Source: an uncultured Pseudanabaenaceae cyanobacterium (GTDB lineage Bacteria; Cyanobacteriota; Cyanobacteriia; PCC-9006; JAAUQQ01). Taken from it: DNA of 5,869 bases. Below the pieces are notes generated by a model. That model was not told the DNA's origin and did not search any database. It saw only the letters and a program-made list of their open reading frames with translations. Shown here one piece after another: positions 4,540-5,869 of the stretch; the stretch's first letter is position 1, and every line of letters begins with the position of its first letter. The DNA is taken from the NCBI GenBank assembly GCA_938015405.1, contig CALLPZ010000570.1, positions 1 through 5,869 of the forward strand, written 5' to 3'. Made by a program: the position numbers and the translations under genes.

Positions 4540-5700
4540 ATGAAAGCCATGATCTTGGCCGCAGGTAAGGGAACCCGCGTGCGTCCCATCACCTACACCA
4601 TCCCTAAACCGATGATTCCGATTCTGGAAAAGCCGGTCATGGAGTTCCTCCTCGAGCTACTCCGCCAGCATGGCTTTGACCAGGTGATGTGCAACGTCAG
4701 CCACCTTGCCAATGAAATTGAGAACTATTTCCGCGATGGTCAGCGCTTTGGCGTGGAAATCGGCTACTCCTTCGAAGGCCGCATTGCCAATGGTGAATTG
4801 ATTGGTGAAGCGATCGGTTCTGCGGGCGGCATGCGCAAGATCCAAGACTTCCAGCCCTTCTTCGATGACACCTTCATCGTGCTTTGCGGTGATGCGCTAA
4901 TTGATGTGGACCTGACCGAGGCCATTCGCTGGCATCGGGAGAAAGGCTCCATCGCCACCATCATCATGAAGTCCGTGCCCAAGGAAGAAGTTCCTAGCTA
5001 CGGCGTCGTTGTCACCGATGATGATGGCAAGATTAAGACCTTCCAAGAGAAGCCCAGCGTTGAAGAAGCCCTAAGCACCGATATCAACACCGGTATCTAC
5101 ATCTTTGAGCCGGAAATCTTTGACTACATTCCTTCGGGTCAAGAGTTTGACATTGGTGGCGACCTCTTCCCACTACTCGTCGAGAAGGGCGCTCCCTTCT
5201 ACGGTATTTCCATGGATTTCCAGTGGGTAGACATCGGCAAGGTGCCTGACTACTGGCATGCCGTGCGCAGCGTCCTCAAGGGTGACGTCAAGAATGTTGC
5301 CATTCCTGGCAAGGAGATTGCCCCCGGCGTCCATGTGGGCCTCAACGTCAACATGAACCTGGACAAGGTAGATATTGAAGGCCCCGTCTACATCGGCGGC
5401 ATGACCCACATTGAAGATGGTTCCAAGATTGTTGGCCCCACCATGATTGGCCCCAACTGCCATGTTTGTGCCGATGCCGTGGTGGATAACAGCGTCATCT
5501 TCGAATACTCTCGCCTGGGTCCCGGCGTCCGCCTCGTGGACAAACTGGTGTTTGGTCGCTATTGCGTGGACAAGACCGGTGCTTCCATTGACGTTCAGGC
5601 TGCAGCCCTGGATTGGCTGATTACGGATACCCGCCAAACGCCAGGTGGTCCTTCTGTGGAGCGTCAAGCGATCGCCGAACTCCTCGGAGCCGGTGCCTAA
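4540..5700 (+). CDS. cugP: NDP-sugar pyrophosphorylase, probable UDP-glucose pyrophosphorylase CugP
   Basis: The enzyme joins a nucleoside triphosphate to a sugar 1-phosphate, giving an NDP-sugar and pyrophosphate. The Rossmann-like nucleotidyltransferase domain spans about 1-245. It shows the nucleotide loop LAAGKGTRVRP (6-16), PKP (22-24), GSAGG (93-97), CGDAL with metal-binding D118 (116-120), FQEKP (168-172), NTGIYIFE (183-190) and VDIG with the second metal-binding D231 (230-233). A C-terminal left-handed beta-helix (about 263-345) follows, with PVYIGGMTHIEDG and IGPNCHV repeats. The 386 residues, and the absence of a phosphomannomutase domain, match the short enzyme found throughout cyanobacteria. 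I recall this as CugP, the non-GalU UDP-glucose pyrophosphorylase, which would feed cell-envelope and glycolipid synthesis. Databases often call such proteins mannose-1-phosphate guanylyltransferase, and the sugar and base cannot be read from sequence alone. Catalytic motifs are intact. The start has an AGGAG upstream and gives the canonical MKAMILAAGKGTR N-terminus. Family certain; symbol moderately sure. Confidence 0.85.
   Translation: MKAMILAAGKGTRVRPITYTIPKPMIPILEKPVMEFLLELLRQHGFDQVMCNVSHLANEIENYFRDGQRFGVEIGYSFEGRIANGELIGEAIGSAGGMRKIQDFQPFFDDTFIVLCGDALIDVDLTEAIRWHREKGSIATIIMKSVPKEEVPSYGVVVTDDDGKIKTFQEKPSVEEALSTDINTGIYIFEPEIFDYIPSGQEFDIGGDLFPLLVEKGAPFYGISMDFQWVDIGKVPDYWHAVRSVLKGDVKNVAIPGKEIAPGVHVGLNVNMNLDKVDIEGPVYIGGMTHIEDGSKIVGPTMIGPNCHVCADAVVDNSVIFEYSRLGPGVRLVDKLVFGRYCVDKTGASIDVQAAALDWLITDTRQTPGGPSVERQAIAELLGAGA
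5668..5675. repeat. HIP1 octamer near the end of the nucleotidyltransferase gene
   Basis: GCGATCGC, coding for part of the QAIAEL C-terminal segment. Confidence 0.9.
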
Positions 5701-5727
5701 GCCCCAGAGCCCAACTTGAATCGACCC

Positions 5728-5762
5728 AAAGGCCGCGCCGGAGCAATCCAGCGCGGCCTTTT
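5728..5762 (+). terminator. Strong intrinsic terminator after the nucleotidyltransferase gene
   Basis: AAAGGCCGCGC (5728-5738) pairs perfectly with GCGCGGCCTTT (5751-5761). After one C/A mismatch, GGA and TCC extend the stem around a GCAA tetraloop (5743-5746). Four T residues (5759-5762) end the element. It begins 27 bases after the stop codon and should isolate this gene from whatever follows. Confidence 0.88.
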
Positions 5763-5775
5763 AGGATCTAGCTGC

Positions 5776-5793
5776 AACCTATGCAAACCTATG
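5776..5793. repeat. Short direct repeat AACCTATG x2
   Basis: AACCTATG occurs at 5776-5783 and 5786-5793, a period of 10 bp, close to one DNA turn. It lies after the terminator in what may be the upstream region of the next gene. It could be paired protein half-sites or chance. Confidence 0.3.
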
Positions 5794-5827
5794 ACGGTCT
5801 CTTTCCATAAACCTCAAAAGGCAGGCT

Positions 5828-5864
5828 AAGCCTGGCTCAAACCTCCACCTTCGGGCAGGCTTTT
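5828..5864 (+). terminator. Second terminator-like hairpin with UUCG tip
   Basis: AAGCCTG (5828-5834) pairs with CAGGCTT (5856-5862), and TTTT (5861-5864) follows. Inside, CC-TTCG-GG (5848-5855) makes a stable UUCG mini-hairpin continuous with the 3' arm, leaving a 13-base bulge. CAGGC at 5822-5826 can pair instead with GCCTG (5830-5834), which would disrupt the larger stem. It may be a back-up terminator, or belong to a gene beyond the window edge, which lies only five bases further on. Confidence 0.4.
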
Positions 5865-5869
5865 AACAG

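Noticed and set aside
5173..5667. 164-codon open frame on the minus strand inside the nucleotidyltransferase gene
   Set aside because: It lies wholly antisense to a gene with intact catalytic motifs, has a low-complexity H/A/D/G-rich composition typical of codon-bias shadows, and resembles no family.

Overview
The window looks like chromosomal DNA from a cyanobacterium. Two things point there. The proteins are of cyanobacterial type: a photosynthetic NDH-1 subunit NdhD, a kleisin ScpA and a CugP-like sugar nucleotidyltransferase. The octamer GCGATCGC (HIP1), the repeat typical of many non-picoplanktonic cyanobacteria, also occurs five times in 5.9 kb. Base composition and codon use look even across the genes. 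I see no insertion sequence, integrase, tRNA, rRNA or CRISPR array.

All four convincing genes are on the + strand. (1) 224-1852 is ndhD, a proton-pumping membrane subunit of the NDH-1 complex of photosynthetic and respiratory electron flow. (2) 2245-3087 is scpA, the kleisin of the Smc-ScpA-ScpB condensin. (3) 3218-3952 is a DUF2461/TIGR02453-family gene of unknown biochemical function. (4) 4540-5700 is a 386-residue NDP-sugar pyrophosphorylase most like cyanobacterial CugP, a UDP-glucose pyrophosphorylase of non-GalU type. A strong hairpin terminator follows it at 5728-5762, and a second terminator-like element lies at 5828-5864.

The genes are separated by gaps of 392, 130 and 587 bp, so this is not a tight operon, although co-orientation allows some read-through. 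The products work in different processes: electron transport, chromosome segregation and sugar-nucleotide supply. From memory, ndhD, scpA and the nucleotidyltransferase are neighbours in several cyanobacteria, so this is probably an old syntenic block. The DUF2461 gene is the least expected member.

The most interesting material is between the genes. A near-perfect 32-bp inverted repeat centred on a HIP1 octamer lies at 1996-2027. A second HIP1-containing hairpin lies just after ndhD. A bulged hairpin sits immediately before the DUF2461 start. A run of stem-loops with mutually exclusive pairings occupies 4378-4493, upstream of the only gene with a clear Shine-Dalgarno sequence. No unmistakable new system is present; the candidate leader before the nucleotidyltransferase is the best lead.
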